Shown here in pieces: positions 9,862-17,960 of a DNA stretch of 64,000 bases. Below the pieces are notes generated by a model, which was not told the DNA's origin, did no database searches, and saw only the letters and a list, made by a program, of their open reading frames with translations. This DNA is from Chryseobacterium oryctis. Lineage in GTDB: Bacteria > Bacteroidota > Bacteroidia > Flavobacteriales > Weeksellaceae. Within the stretch, counting starts at the first letter, position 1. The number at the start of each line of letters is the position of its first letter. Location: NCBI RefSeq assembly GCF_025971925.1, contig NZ_JAPDHV010000010.1, positions 1-64,000 of the forward strand. The letters are read 5' to 3'. A program made the translations under genes and the position numbers.

Positions 9862-10100
9862 AAATGTCTTGATGTAAGTACACGGTTACATCTATAAAAC
9901 AATGAAAATGAAAAACTTCCCTAAGCTTTTGTTAACTTTTGATTCATACAAAAACCAACATATTAAGATTTTCAAGAAATTTCCATCATTTCGCAATATT
10001 GACTTCATATTTCACTTTGTATTTTCAGAAATAATTAATATAAAGTCACCCAAAATTCACAAAAGCTTAATTTTTCTTTAGGTAATTTTGTCTCATTAAT

Positions 10101-10718
10101 ATGAACCAGACAGATCACATTTTATTGAAGCAAATAAAAACAGGTAATCATTCTGCTTTTACGATTCTTTACGAACGGTATTGGGAAAGTTTGTACAGCT
10201 TTGTTTTTACGAGAACCAGAGATAAAGAGGTTACAGAAGAACTATTACAAAATCTTTGGGTAAAAGTACTTGAGAACACTGAAAACATACAAACGGATAT
10301 CCAAGAAAGCGCAAAAGGATATCTTCTGAGGTATCTTCACTATAGAATTATCGATTATTTTAACAGTCATAAAAAGATATTTGACGTAAACATTGATGAA
10401 ACTGAAGATTCTATGGACATCACAGACACAGACTATTTTGAAATTCTTGAAGAAAATAAAATTTCGGAATTATTTGCAATGATTGATGAAATTGTTTCAC
10501 AACTTCCAATTACTGAACAGAAAGTTTACGATTTAAGAATTCGCAAAAATATGTCTGTCAACGAAACTGCCGAAGCATTAGACATCAGTAATAAGACGGT
10601 TAGTAATAAATTAAGTAAAACTTTAGGTGAAATAAGAGAAAAAATGAGTGGAGAATATCAATCATCTAAAAAACTTGTTCCATTATTGATTTTATTTGAC
10701 ATATTTACAAAACAATAG
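10101..10718 (+). CDS. ECF RNA polymerase sigma factor
   Basis: A 205-aa ECF sigma-70 factor. Region 2 lies at about 10-90 (FTILYERYWESLYSFVFTRT, then ELLQNLWVKV). Region 4 lies at about 130-190 with the helix-turn-helix MSVNETAEALDISNKTVSNK. It directs RNA polymerase to the fecR-receptor promoter when FecR is triggered. The gene is divergent from fecR across 239 bp. A TAATTTTG box at 10083-10090, eleven bases before the ATG, matches the flavobacterial -7 consensus, so the 5' leader is probably very short; no -33 TTG is seen at the usual distance. About ten extra residues at the C-terminus (VPLLILFDIFTKQ) are hydrophobic. Confidence 0.92.
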   Translation: MNQTDHILLKQIKTGNHSAFTILYERYWESLYSFVFTRTRDKEVTEELLQNLWVKVLENTENIQTDIQESAKGYLLRYLHYRIIDYFNSHKKIFDVNIDETEDSMDITDTDYFEILEENKISELFAMIDEIVSQLPITEQKVYDLRIRKNMSVNETAEALDISNKTVSNKLSKTLGEIREKMSGEYQSSKKLVPLLILFDIFTKQ

Positions 10719-10743
10719 TCTCATATTCCGTAAACTTCAATCT

Positions 10744-10769
10744 AAAAAGGCTACCATAAATGGCAGCCT
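10744..10769. terminator. Bidirectional terminator between sigma and yceI genes
   Basis: AGGCT-A-CCAT (748-757) pairs with ATGG-C-AGCCT (760-769). A run of five A on the left gives a T-run for the - strand. It lies between the convergent stops of the sigma gene and the YceI gene. Confidence 0.75.
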
Positions 10770-10810
10770 ACTGAATATTTTGGTCTTAATAATTTAAACA
10801 AGGTAAAGCA

Positions 10811-11431
10811 TTATTTAGCTTTTGAGGTTATTAATTCCAGTTCAATATCCACGTTTGGTAAAATGTAAAGAGGTTGTGCAGGATCACTGTCCGTTAGCAT
10901 TCCCCATTTAGTTCTGTCAATTTTAAATTTAGCTTCTACTTTTAAACTTCCATCTGCATTTGTACTCACCTTTGCAGGGAAAGAAATACTATGCGTTTGA
11001 CCAATCATAGTAAAATCTCCTGTAAGTGTGTAATTAGCACCATTTACAACTTCTTCTTTATTCCCTCCTGAATAAGATGTAACCTTAAGCAAGTTAAATT
11101 TTGCGTTAGGGTGTACCGCCATATCAAAGAAATCAGAACTTTTTAAATGATCTAATAATTGCTTTTTTACAGGATCTTCCAAATCATAGTTTTCTATGGA
11201 AGAAATCGGAATAGTAAAGCTTCCAGACTTCAATTTTCCGTCACCATCAGCTTTCAACTCTCCTGTTACTTTAAACGATCCTATATGAAAGTGATCCGGA
11301 GCCGAACCTTTCCAATTAATAACAGATTCAGTTTCATTTACCTTATGATTTTCCGTTTTATCCTGATCAGATGAACAAGAACTTAGACTAAAGATTAAAG
11401 GTAATAACGCAATTTGTAATAGCTTTTTCAT
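10811..11431 (-). CDS. YceI-family lipocalin-like protein
   Basis: A 206-aa exported lipoprotein. The signal ends SLSSCSS (Cys19 as likely lipid anchor). The YceI fold follows at about 35-200, beginning SVINWKGSAPDHFHIGSFKV and including TGDFTMIGQTHSISFPAKV and KFKIDRTKWGM. YceI proteins are periplasmic beta-barrels that bind long isoprenoid or lipid chains. The family is known for stress and base-induced members. It is transcribed alone, with a GC-rich hairpin 60 bp upstream and a terminator after it. Whether it carries quinones or another lipid cannot be told from the sequence. Confidence 0.9.
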   Translation of the reverse strand: MKKLLQIALLPLIFSLSSCSSDQDKTENHKVNETESVINWKGSAPDHFHIGSFKVTGELKADGDGKLKSGSFTIPISSIENYDLEDPVKKQLLDHLKSSDFFDMAVHPNAKFNLLKVTSYSGGNKEEVVNGANYTLTGDFTMIGQTHSISFPAKVSTNADGSLKVEAKFKIDRTKWGMLTDSDPAQPLYILPNVDIELELITSKAK

Positions 11432-11490
11432 TGTTGATTTTATTTATTGTTTATAATTTAGTTTATATTTTTCAGGCATAAGAATACCCC

Positions 11491-11507
11491 GCCACCTCCG
11501 CGGTGGC
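11491..11507. repeat. GC-rich perfect hairpin upstream of the YceI gene
   Basis: GCCACC (11491-11496) and GGTGGC (11502-11507) surround TCCGC. It is unusually GC-rich for this genome and lies in the likely 5' region of the YceI transcript. The rest of the 383-bp gap 11432-11814 shows no gene. It may be a small interspersed palindrome or a 5' RNA structure. Confidence 0.5.
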
Positions 11508-11814
11508 ATATCATTAGTTTTATAGAAATTTTAAGTTAATTAACTGTGGAAAGAATTATCTGACAGTTGATTTGATAGAATATTTTAAAAACTTGAATTA
11601 TTTTCTAATCCCTAAATGAGTAGATGAGAAATAACACAGGCATTCAACTTTGTTAAGGCAATAGTATTATCTTAGCAGTGTTGAGAACCTGCGTTATTAC
11701 AATTTCAGCTTTATATAAAAGCCATTTTATTATGAGTGAGATAATTTCTGTTTTCATGGTTAAATTTATTTGTGCAAAGATGAACAGATTCTCACTAAGC
11801 TTTCTTGATTGAAA

Positions 11815-12348
11815 TCAAGAATTCATAATACGGCTTAAGGTTTCGGGAGTCATTCTAAGATAAGAAGCAATATACTTTAGAGGAATTTGTTGAAATAAAT
11901 CAGGACTTCTTTCTAAAACACGTTTCAATCGTTCTGATGGAGAGAATGTCAATAAATCTACTTCGCGATCAAGCTGTTGTGCGATTACTGTTTCTAATAA
12001 ACGAGCGTAACCCAACAAACTTTCTGCATCATTACTAATGATTTCATTTATCTTTTCTTTGGAAATAACTTTTAAAGTCGTTTTACGCATCGCTTCAATA
12101 TAGAATTCGGAAGCATCTTCTCTAAAATATGAACTTAAAGAATTAATAATTGCTCCTTCAAAACCAAAACGAATACAATGCTCTTCATTTTCAGATAACA
12201 AAAAAATACGTACCGCTCCAGAAGTTATGAAATATAGATTTCTCTCTATTTCCCCTGCTTTAAGAATCAGATCTCCTTTAGAATAGTTTTTTTCAATTCC
12301 CGAAGTCTCTAATTCGTTTATCAGATTTTTAATAAAAATATTTTCCAA
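11815..12348 (-). CDS. Crp/Fnr-family transcriptional regulator
   Basis: A 177-aa regulator with an N-terminal cyclic-nucleotide-binding-like barrel (about 15-120: NYSKGDLILKAGEIERNLYFI, then SGAVRIF) and a shortened C-terminal helix-turn-helix (PLKYIASYLRMTPETLSRIM). There are no clustered cysteines for an Fe-S centre, and the phosphate-binding arginine motif of true CRP is not obvious. This short type is abundant in Chryseobacterium and often controls a neighbouring gene. It is divergent from the alpha/beta hydrolase gene across 157 bp, which makes that gene a likely target. The effector is unknown. Confidence 0.88.
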   Translation of the reverse strand: MENIFIKNLINELETSGIEKNYSKGDLILKAGEIERNLYFITSGAVRIFLLSENEEHCIRFGFEGAIINSLSSYFREDASEFYIEAMRKTTLKVISKEKINEIISNDAESLLGYARLLETVIAQQLDREVDLLTFSPSERLKRVLERSPDLFQQIPLKYIASYLRMTPETLSRIMNS

Positions 12349-12505
12349 AATATTATGATACTAAATATTCAACTGGTTATTCTCAATCATAAAACCATAA
12401 AAACAACAGTTTTATATTAATTATAAAATACTAAAACATTACTATTTTTAAATCAATTGTAACATTTTGTAAAAAAGTAAATACAAATATCTAAAATTTA
12501 ACATT

Positions 12506-13480
12506 ATGTTTCGTTATTTTATTACAACAATCGCATTATTTATTCCTTTTATCCTATTTTCTCAAAATATAGTAAAACCAAATATTGATAAATATAAAAA
12601 GGACACTTTAATTCTGGTTTCTAAAAATCCTGAGAAAGGGTTTTACAATGACTATCTTTTGTACATACCAAAAGGCATGAAAAAACATAACAAAAGTATA
12701 TTACTTGTTGAGCCTAATAATACAGGTAAATTATCCGACTCCATTGAATTTCATCAAAAAAGTGCCATAAATCAGGCTAAAGGTAATTCTATAGGCAACA
12801 ATATTTCAACAGAATTAAAAATTCCTCTTCTCGTACCAATTTTTTCCAGACCTGCATCTAAACCTTTGGTTTATACCCATGCATTGGACAGAGATGTTAT
12901 GCTTGAAAAAGAAACAGAGCTACAGAGATTAGACCTTCAGCTTATTAATATGATTAAAGATTCTAAGGAAAAATTAAAAATATTAAACATTCCTGTTGAC
13001 GATAAAGTATTTATGAATGGATTCTCTGCCTCTGCCTCTTTTACCAACCGTTTTTCACTGATGCATCCTGAAATGTTGAAGGCGATTGCAATAGGAGGTT
13101 TCAACGGAGCTCTTATTTTCCCCATGAAAAAACTTACGAATACAAAACTTAACTATCCTCTTGGGATAAATGACATCGAAAAAATTTCAAAAACGAAATT
13201 CAACAAAGAAGCTTTTCAAAAAATTCCTCAATATATCTATATGGGTGAATTAGACGATAATGATGCGGTTCAGTTTGATGATGCTTATAATCTCACAGAA
13301 CGAAAAATAATCAATTCGCTTATGGGAGAAACAGTACAAAAAAGATGGAAATTTGGTCAGGAAATATATCGTAAAGAAAATTTAAATGTCACATTTACAA
13401 CTTATAAAGATGTTGGACACTGGACTACGTCAACCATGAACATCAATACAATATTATTCTTTCAAAAGCATTTAAACTAA
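12506..13480 (+). CDS. Exported alpha/beta hydrolase-like protein
   Basis: A 324-aa protein with a signal peptide ending FILFSQ (about 19). It carries an alpha/beta-hydrolase core: a nucleophile elbow GFSASAS (Ser near residue 173-175), an acidic residue in MGELDDNDA (near 248) and a histidine in DVGHWTT (near 308). A long insertion between the first strand and the elbow (about 80-160) is rich in charged residues. The family includes esterases and peptidases; the substrate is unknown. It lies alone between two Crp/Fnr genes, divergent from the first and convergent with the second. Confidence 0.75.
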   Translation: MFRYFITTIALFIPFILFSQNIVKPNIDKYKKDTLILVSKNPEKGFYNDYLLYIPKGMKKHNKSILLVEPNNTGKLSDSIEFHQKSAINQAKGNSIGNNISTELKIPLLVPIFSRPASKPLVYTHALDRDVMLEKETELQRLDLQLINMIKDSKEKLKILNIPVDDKVFMNGFSASASFTNRFSLMHPEMLKAIAIGGFNGALIFPMKKLTNTKLNYPLGINDIEKISKTKFNKEAFQKIPQYIYMGELDDNDAVQFDDAYNLTERKIINSLMGETVQKRWKFGQEIYRKENLNVTFTTYKDVGHWTTSTMNINTILFFQKHLN

Positions 13481-13501
13481 AATCATCATACAACAAACAA
13501 C

Positions 13502-13537
13502 AAAAGGCTTTAAACCTAAATGTTTAAAGCCTTTTTT
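13502..13537. terminator. Bidirectional intrinsic terminator
   Basis: AAAAGGCTTTAAAC pairs with GTTTAAAGCCTTTT (13502-13515 with 13522-13535), with further T residues. It separates the hydrolase gene from the convergent second Crp/Fnr gene, whose stop codon is at its edge. Confidence 0.85.
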
Positions 13538-14108
13538 AATTTCTTTTACCCCGAAGCCTACTAAGTGTTTCTCTTGATATTCCTATATAAGAAGCGATAT
13601 GAGTAAGTGAAACACGCTGGAAAAGTTCCGGTGTATTTTCTATCAATAATCGATATCTTTCCATTGCGGTATGCATTTGAAAAAAAAACAATCTGTCTTC
13701 TAAAAATATTGCATAGTCTTCAAAGGTTTTGTTAGCAAAGTTTGTTATTTCGTTATCAACATATAAATATTTTTTTAGTTCAGCTAAATTAATCACCACC
13801 AAGGTAGAATCTTCCAATAATTCAACAGTTTCTTTTGAAGGAAGTTCATTGAAATTTGATAGAGAGCCTAGCATTTCGTTTTCCATAGAAAAATAAACAG
13901 TAACTTCGGTACCATCTTTAAGATAATAAGCTCTTGCAACGCCTTTTACAATAAAATACAAACAATTATGATTCTTTCCCTCATGCATCAGTAGATGTTT
14001 TTTCTTAAATTCTTTGACTGAGAAAATTTTTTCTATTAACAAAACAGTCTCTTTATTCAAATTTTTCGAAAAATACTTATTCAGAAAAGACTCAAAACAT
14101 TTATCCAT
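13536..14108 (-). CDS. Crp/Fnr-family transcriptional regulator
   Basis: A 190-aa regulator with a cyclic-nucleotide-binding-like domain (about 20-130: FKKKHLLMHEGKNHNCLYFI, VKGVARAYYL) and a C-terminal winged helix (RVSLTHIASYIGISRETLSR). It differs clearly in sequence from the regulator at 11.8 kb, so this is not a recent tandem copy. The gene lies downstream of, and in the same direction as, the choloylglycine-hydrolase-like gene, but a terminator lies between them. Palindromes upstream of that hydrolase (15330-15387) are candidate binding sites for this type of dimeric regulator; that link is inference. Confidence 0.88.
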   Translation of the reverse strand: MDKCFESFLNKYFSKNLNKETVLLIEKIFSVKEFKKKHLLMHEGKNHNCLYFIVKGVARAYYLKDGTEVTVYFSMENEMLGSLSNFNELPSKETVELLEDSTLVVINLAELKKYLYVDNEITNFANKTFEDYAIFLEDRLFFFQMHTAMERYRLLIENTPELFQRVSLTHIASYIGISRETLSRLRGKRN

Positions 14109-14164
14109 AAATATTAAGTATGTAACTTTTAGACCAACAAATTTACGATATAAAATTTCTGTCT

Positions 14165-14203
14165 AAAAAACAATATGACCTCTCTAGAAAGAAAGATCAT
14201 ATT
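14165..14203 (-). terminator. Intrinsic terminator after the Ntn-hydrolase gene
   Basis: AATATGA (172-178) pairs with TCATATT (197-203), followed on the - strand by six T residues. It ends transcription of the upstream hydrolase gene before the regulator gene. Confidence 0.7.
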
Positions 14204-14219
14204 AATAAATCGTTGGATT

Positions 14220-15272
14220 TTATAGGGCATATTTTATACTCATAAACGTAAAAGGAGTAGCTTTTTTGAATAATGCTGAAGTCTCACCAACATAACTTTC
14301 ATCATTTTCTAATGACAGCTTTTTAACACTTGCTTTTTCACTGAAATCTAGTTTTTTAAGATCTACAGAAATAAGATTTGGAGTTAAAACATTATCAAAA
14401 TAATAGACAAGATTTTTGTGATCTGCTACTGTTCTCCAACGTGTAGAAGACATATCTGGCTCAATTTCAGAATTTATTCCGAAAGGAACTGATGTAGTTC
14501 TTAAAACACTTAAAACAGACGGAATAGCAATACGTGGGTCATCTACTTTAGGTATTGATTTTGCGTAATAACTGGCTCTTGTAAACCTATCTGAACCTTT
14601 GTAACTTCCTGGTATAAATGCATCTCCGGGAATGGCATTCCAATATTTATACAAAGCCAATTGTTGGTCATAAGATGGTGAATTTGTCATTGCAATATAT
14701 GATTTGTCGTGATAAATTTTCAGCTTACCATCGATATATTCAAATATGGCATTGTCTCCTGAAGCATCAGATATCGACAAGTGTAGCGTAGAAACGGCAT
14801 CTGTACCAAGAAGATTTCCTGAAAGAATCTGGATTTCATCTTTTTTAAACTCATTCACAGCTTCTGAAACTGTTGCAAAATTATCAAGTACATACTGCGC
14901 CCAGCTACAAATTTCCAAATTCTTTTTTCCAGGTGTAAATTGAGATGTCGGATACTTTGATTCCGCCAGCCATAATAAGTTGGCAACCAAACCTTTTTCA
15001 TTCATTCCATCAACAGAACAAGCGTCCCAAGAAGTTGTTACAAGACTTCCGTATTTTGCCTTCCATTTAACTGAATTATTGGCAACCATACCTGTACGCT
15101 CCATACCTCTTGGCAATACCCATAAGTTTGCCGGAATTTCTCCGTCCCAATCCATCGAGCGTGCTGTTACTACAGTTCCGTTTAGTCCGTGATAGACAAT
15201 CCTTGTACAGGCATATACATATTGAACAAGTACCGCAAAGGCAACAACAGCTAATAATGCAATTTTTTTCAT
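14220..15272 (-). CDS. Choloylglycine hydrolase / penicillin acylase-like Ntn hydrolase
   Basis: A 350-aa enzyme of the linear-amide C-N hydrolase family (bile salt hydrolase and penicillin V acylase type). The signal peptide ends at QYVYA, leaving Cys22 as the N-terminal nucleophile after cleavage (CTRIVYHG). Family active-site marks are present: RSMDW near 38-42, WDACSVDGMNEKGL near 82, MTNSP near 196 and a later Arg in RFTRASYY. A true signal peptide before the catalytic Cys is the usual form in Gram-negative members and places it in the periplasm. Substrates of environmental members include acyl-homoserine lactones and penicillins. The specificity is not readable here. Confidence 0.9.
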   Translation of the reverse strand: MKKIALLAVVAFAVLVQYVYACTRIVYHGLNGTVVTARSMDWDGEIPANLWVLPRGMERTGMVANNSVKWKAKYGSLVTTSWDACSVDGMNEKGLVANLLWLAESKYPTSQFTPGKKNLEICSWAQYVLDNFATVSEAVNEFKKDEIQILSGNLLGTDAVSTLHLSISDASGDNAIFEYIDGKLKIYHDKSYIAMTNSPSYDQQLALYKYWNAIPGDAFIPGSYKGSDRFTRASYYAKSIPKVDDPRIAIPSVLSVLRTTSVPFGINSEIEPDMSSTRWRTVADHKNLVYYFDNVLTPNLISVDLKKLDFSEKASVKKLSLENDESYVGETSALFKKATPFTFMSIKYAL

Positions 15273-15329
15273 AACTATTTATATTTTATTTGACTAAACA
15301 AAGGTATGAGCCAAGAAAATCATAACATT

Positions 15330-15387
15330 TGACATTTGTCACAAAATGAAATTATGAAACTTGATATTTATCACTAAATAGTGATAA
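15330..15387. promoter_or_regulatory. Two palindromes upstream of the Ntn-hydrolase gene
   Basis: TGACA-TT-TGTCA (15330-15341) and TTATCACT-AAAT-AGTGATAA (15368-15387) lie 58-115 bp upstream of the hydrolase start. Their dyad form with ATCAC/GTGAT and TGACA/TGTCA half-sites is what dimeric winged-helix regulators such as Crp/Fnr proteins bind. The rest of the gap 15273-15665 shows nothing else. Confidence 0.4.
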
Positions 15388-15665
15388 TTTAATTATAATT
15401 TAGAAAAATTTTAAAACTTGAACAAATAAAATTATTTATTCATCATCTCAATTTACTAGATAATCTGATGTGATATGTTTCGTATTTAAAATGAAAAAAC
15501 AGCCTTAATATTTTAGATACATACATTATTGTTAGGCACATTGAAAATAATGCAAGAAAAAAAGATAGTTTAAATAATAAATAATGAGATCATGAACTCA
15601 ATTGATACTGTTGAACAAATTCAGCTAAAAGCTCCGACACCCTTTGCACAGACATATTTTCATAG

Positions 15666-15695
15666 AAAAAAAGAGGCCTCTTAAAGAAGCCTCTT
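15666..15695 (-). terminator. Terminator of the first tRNA-Ser gene
   Basis: AAGAGGC (15671-15677) pairs with GCCTCTT (15689-15695), and seven T residues follow on the - strand. It lies five bases after the tRNA 3' end. Confidence 0.85.
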
Positions 15696-15699
15696 CCAG

Positions 15700-15784
15700 C
15701 GGAGAGTGAGGGATTCGAACCCCCGGACCTGTTACAGTCAACAGTTTTCAAGACTGCCGCAATCGACCACTCTGCCAACTCTCC
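15700..15784 (-). tRNA. tRNA-Ser (anticodon TGA)
   Basis: An 85-nt class II tRNA. The acceptor stem is GGAGAGT with CTCTCC, the anticodon arm is GCAGTCTTGAAAACTG with anticodon TGA, there is a long variable arm typical of tRNA-Ser, the T arm contains GGTTCGAACC, and the discriminator base is G. CCA is not encoded. It reads UCA/UCN serine codons. An identical gene lies at 38084-38168. Any protein-like reading frame across it is a shadow. Confidence 0.96.
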
Positions 15785-15818
15785 TTAAACTTTGATGTTA
15801 TCGTCGTTTTCAGTGGTG

Positions 15819-15848
15819 CAAATATAAAACGTTTTTTGATTCTGACAA
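15819..15848 (-). promoter_or_regulatory. Flavobacterial promoter of the first tRNA-Ser gene
   Basis: On the - strand TTG (15848-15846), 19 bp, TATATTTG (15826-15819). This matches the Bacteroidota consensus TTG-N19-TAnnTTTG exactly. The 35-bp leader between it and the tRNA is almost identical to that of the second tRNA-Ser gene. Confidence 0.8.
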
Positions 15849-15945
15849 AATATTTCTCTCAAGATTATCACGAAAAGCACCTATTTATCTAGTTTTCAAT
15901 AATAAAAAAACTCAGAATAATTCTGAGTTTTTTACTTTAATTATT

Positions 15946-17748
15946 TTAGCTTTTCACAGGAACGGCAATTTCCTTTAATATTAATTGGTATTTTGAAAGC
16001 TGATTAATAATTTTCTCTTTTTCGGCTTTAAAAAAATTAGAACTTTCAAAAAGGTTTTCATAATAAGAAATACCTACTAAAAGATTATCTTTAAAAGTAT
16101 TCCATTTCTTGATTTGAGAATTGGTAACCTCTTCAGAGAAGTTTACAATTTCATTCTTCAAATGTTCAACATATAATTTCAGCTCATTGATAAACATATT
16201 CGGGCGATTATTATCAGGAAGAATATTATCGTTTCCATAGATATGTTTTACCATCTTTGAAAGAGAAACTTCTTTATCGAAGAATGCAAGATTCGGTCCT
16301 GGACAAACTACCACACCTTGTTTTTCACCCTTCATTTCTATATTTTGTTCCATATATGCAGCATTTACCAAACCTACACACAAACAAGCCTTTTCCGTTA
16401 TATTTTCCTTTTTCTTTTGGAACTTTTCAATACTCAGTTGCTCTTTTTCAGCTTCCAATTCTTTAAGTTTAATATCCTGATATTTTTTTGAAGCCGTACA
16501 AATTCCTTTAGGAGAAAATTCTTTACTAAGAGCCAATAATTTTTTAGGACAAGAACTTCCATAATGGTTTTTGCTCTCTTTATTCCTTCTAAAAATTTCA
16601 TTGGAAGTACCTTTCACGGTATTAAACGGAACACCAAGAGGTGAAAGATTACTTAAATAAAAGTCATTTTCCTTGGATTTTGCCAATAATTCTCTTGTTT
16701 CATTATCAACAGAAGTTGCTTCCGGAACTAACAGAAAAGGAGAACCCCATCCGATGCTGTCAACATTATAGTTTTTCAACAAAAACTCATGTTCTTCAGC
16801 AGTTCCAACCCCACCCTGCACGGTTATCTTCATTTCGAGAGGTTCAGAAATAACAGGTTTGCCTTTTTGTTCTAAAGCCTTAATCATCAAAGAATACGCA
16901 GAATCTATCAACTCGTTTTTTCTTTGCTTAAATTCTTCCATGATTGGTCCTAATAACAGACCTTCCGTTGCAAAAGCGTGTCCGCCACAGTTCAATCCAG
17001 ATTCTATTCTATATTCTGAAACCCAAAGACCTTTTTTAGCCAAAAAGTTTCCCTGAATCATTGCTGAACGGAAATCACTTACCTTCAGAATAATCTTCTT
17101 TTTTATATTTCCATTTTCGTCTGGAAAGAAATCATCAAACTCTTCAATATAGCTATACAGACGAGGATTCATACCCGCAGAAAGAACCATTGAAGACGCT
17201 AGTTTGCTATTGGCAAAACCGCGCAAAGAAGCATGAGCATCATTGTAAATAACAGGCAATTGCTCATTTTTTTTGAAGTTATCTTTGTCAACTTTCGTCA
17301 TAATGTTGACATCAATACTTCCAGGACTGAGATGTGTTTCAATGAAATTTTTAATGGCAGAACTAAAGTTTTCCTGACTAAGAATATTAGCCAGATTTTC
17401 TTTTATTTCCGAGGTATTAGGAAGCATATCAATAAAACTCATCAACGCAGTTTTATTTTTAGCAATTTCTTCCTTAAACTCTTTAAATTTTTCATTAACG
17501 ATATCGTCTACCATATCCAAATAAGCGGTAATTCTTTTGGCACGGTAGTCTTCTATCTTTGTCGAAATACTTAAATAGTTCAAATTGAACTTTTTATTAT
17601 AAAAATTTTTCATTTTTTCTACAATCTCATCATCGATTATAGAAACTACGGATGAAATACCGTATTGCGCTACACGAATAGGACTATCAATCGTATAAGC
17701 TAAACCCATTACGGGAATATGGAAATTGTGCAAAGGTTTTTTTATCAT
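15946..17748 (-). CDS. Nitronate monooxygenase-like TIM-barrel protein with conserved-type cysteines
   Basis: A 600-aa protein without signal or membrane segments. The start (IPVMGLAYTIDSPIRVAQYG) resembles the first strand of FMN-dependent TIM barrels of the nitronate monooxygenase/PfaD type. GLNCGGHAFA (251-260) resembles their GGH active-site loop, and KITVQGGVGT (307-316) with SIGWGSPFLL (331-340) their phosphate-binding strands. Additions to the usual 320-aa family are a helical insert at about 40-150 and a C-terminal half with Cys400, Cys417, Cys455, Cys457 and Cys482, which could hold a metal or Fe-S cluster. The last 110 residues are helical. It has its own promoter, so it is not simply the end of the biotin operon. 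A flavin enzyme is likely; the reaction is unknown. Confidence 0.7.
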   Translation of the reverse strand: MIKKPLHNFHIPVMGLAYTIDSPIRVAQYGISSVVSIIDDEIVEKMKNFYNKKFNLNYLSISTKIEDYRAKRITAYLDMVDDIVNEKFKEFKEEIAKNKTALMSFIDMLPNTSEIKENLANILSQENFSSAIKNFIETHLSPGSIDVNIMTKVDKDNFKKNEQLPVIYNDAHASLRGFANSKLASSMVLSAGMNPRLYSYIEEFDDFFPDENGNIKKKIILKVSDFRSAMIQGNFLAKKGLWVSEYRIESGLNCGGHAFATEGLLLGPIMEEFKQRKNELIDSAYSLMIKALEQKGKPVISEPLEMKITVQGGVGTAEEHEFLLKNYNVDSIGWGSPFLLVPEATSVDNETRELLAKSKENDFYLSNLSPLGVPFNTVKGTSNEIFRRNKESKNHYGSSCPKKLLALSKEFSPKGICTASKKYQDIKLKELEAEKEQLSIEKFQKKKENITEKACLCVGLVNAAYMEQNIEMKGEKQGVVVCPGPNLAFFDKEVSLSKMVKHIYGNDNILPDNNRPNMFINELKLYVEHLKNEIVNFSEEVTNSQIKKWNTFKDNLLVGISYYENLFESSNFFKAEKEKIINQLSKYQLILKEIAVPVKS

Positions 17749-17807
17749 TTTTTATATTTGATTAAAACAATTCAATACCTTAAATTCCCATCAACTATTC
17801 ACAACTG

Positions 17808-17837
17808 CAAAAATATCAATTATGCACAAAATAGCAA
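17808..17837 (-). promoter_or_regulatory. Flavobacterial promoter of the 600-aa protein gene
   Basis: On the - strand TTG (17837-17835), 19 bp, TATTTTTG (17815-17808), an exact consensus match about 60 bp before the start codon. It lies between bioA and the 600-aa gene and gives the latter independent transcription. Confidence 0.7.
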
Positions 17838-17960
17838 GTTAAAAATCAGCAAAATATTTTAAATTTTATTTAATTGATGATAAAAATCTTTAATAATGAT
17901 TGCCAAACTACGGATTCATATTAAATTTTACTTTATATTATTTTAATAACAAGATAAAAT

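Noticed and set aside
15590..15778. 62-codon frame over the first tRNA-Ser gene
   Set aside because: Most of it is the reverse of a perfect tRNA gene and its terminator; there is no independent coding signal.
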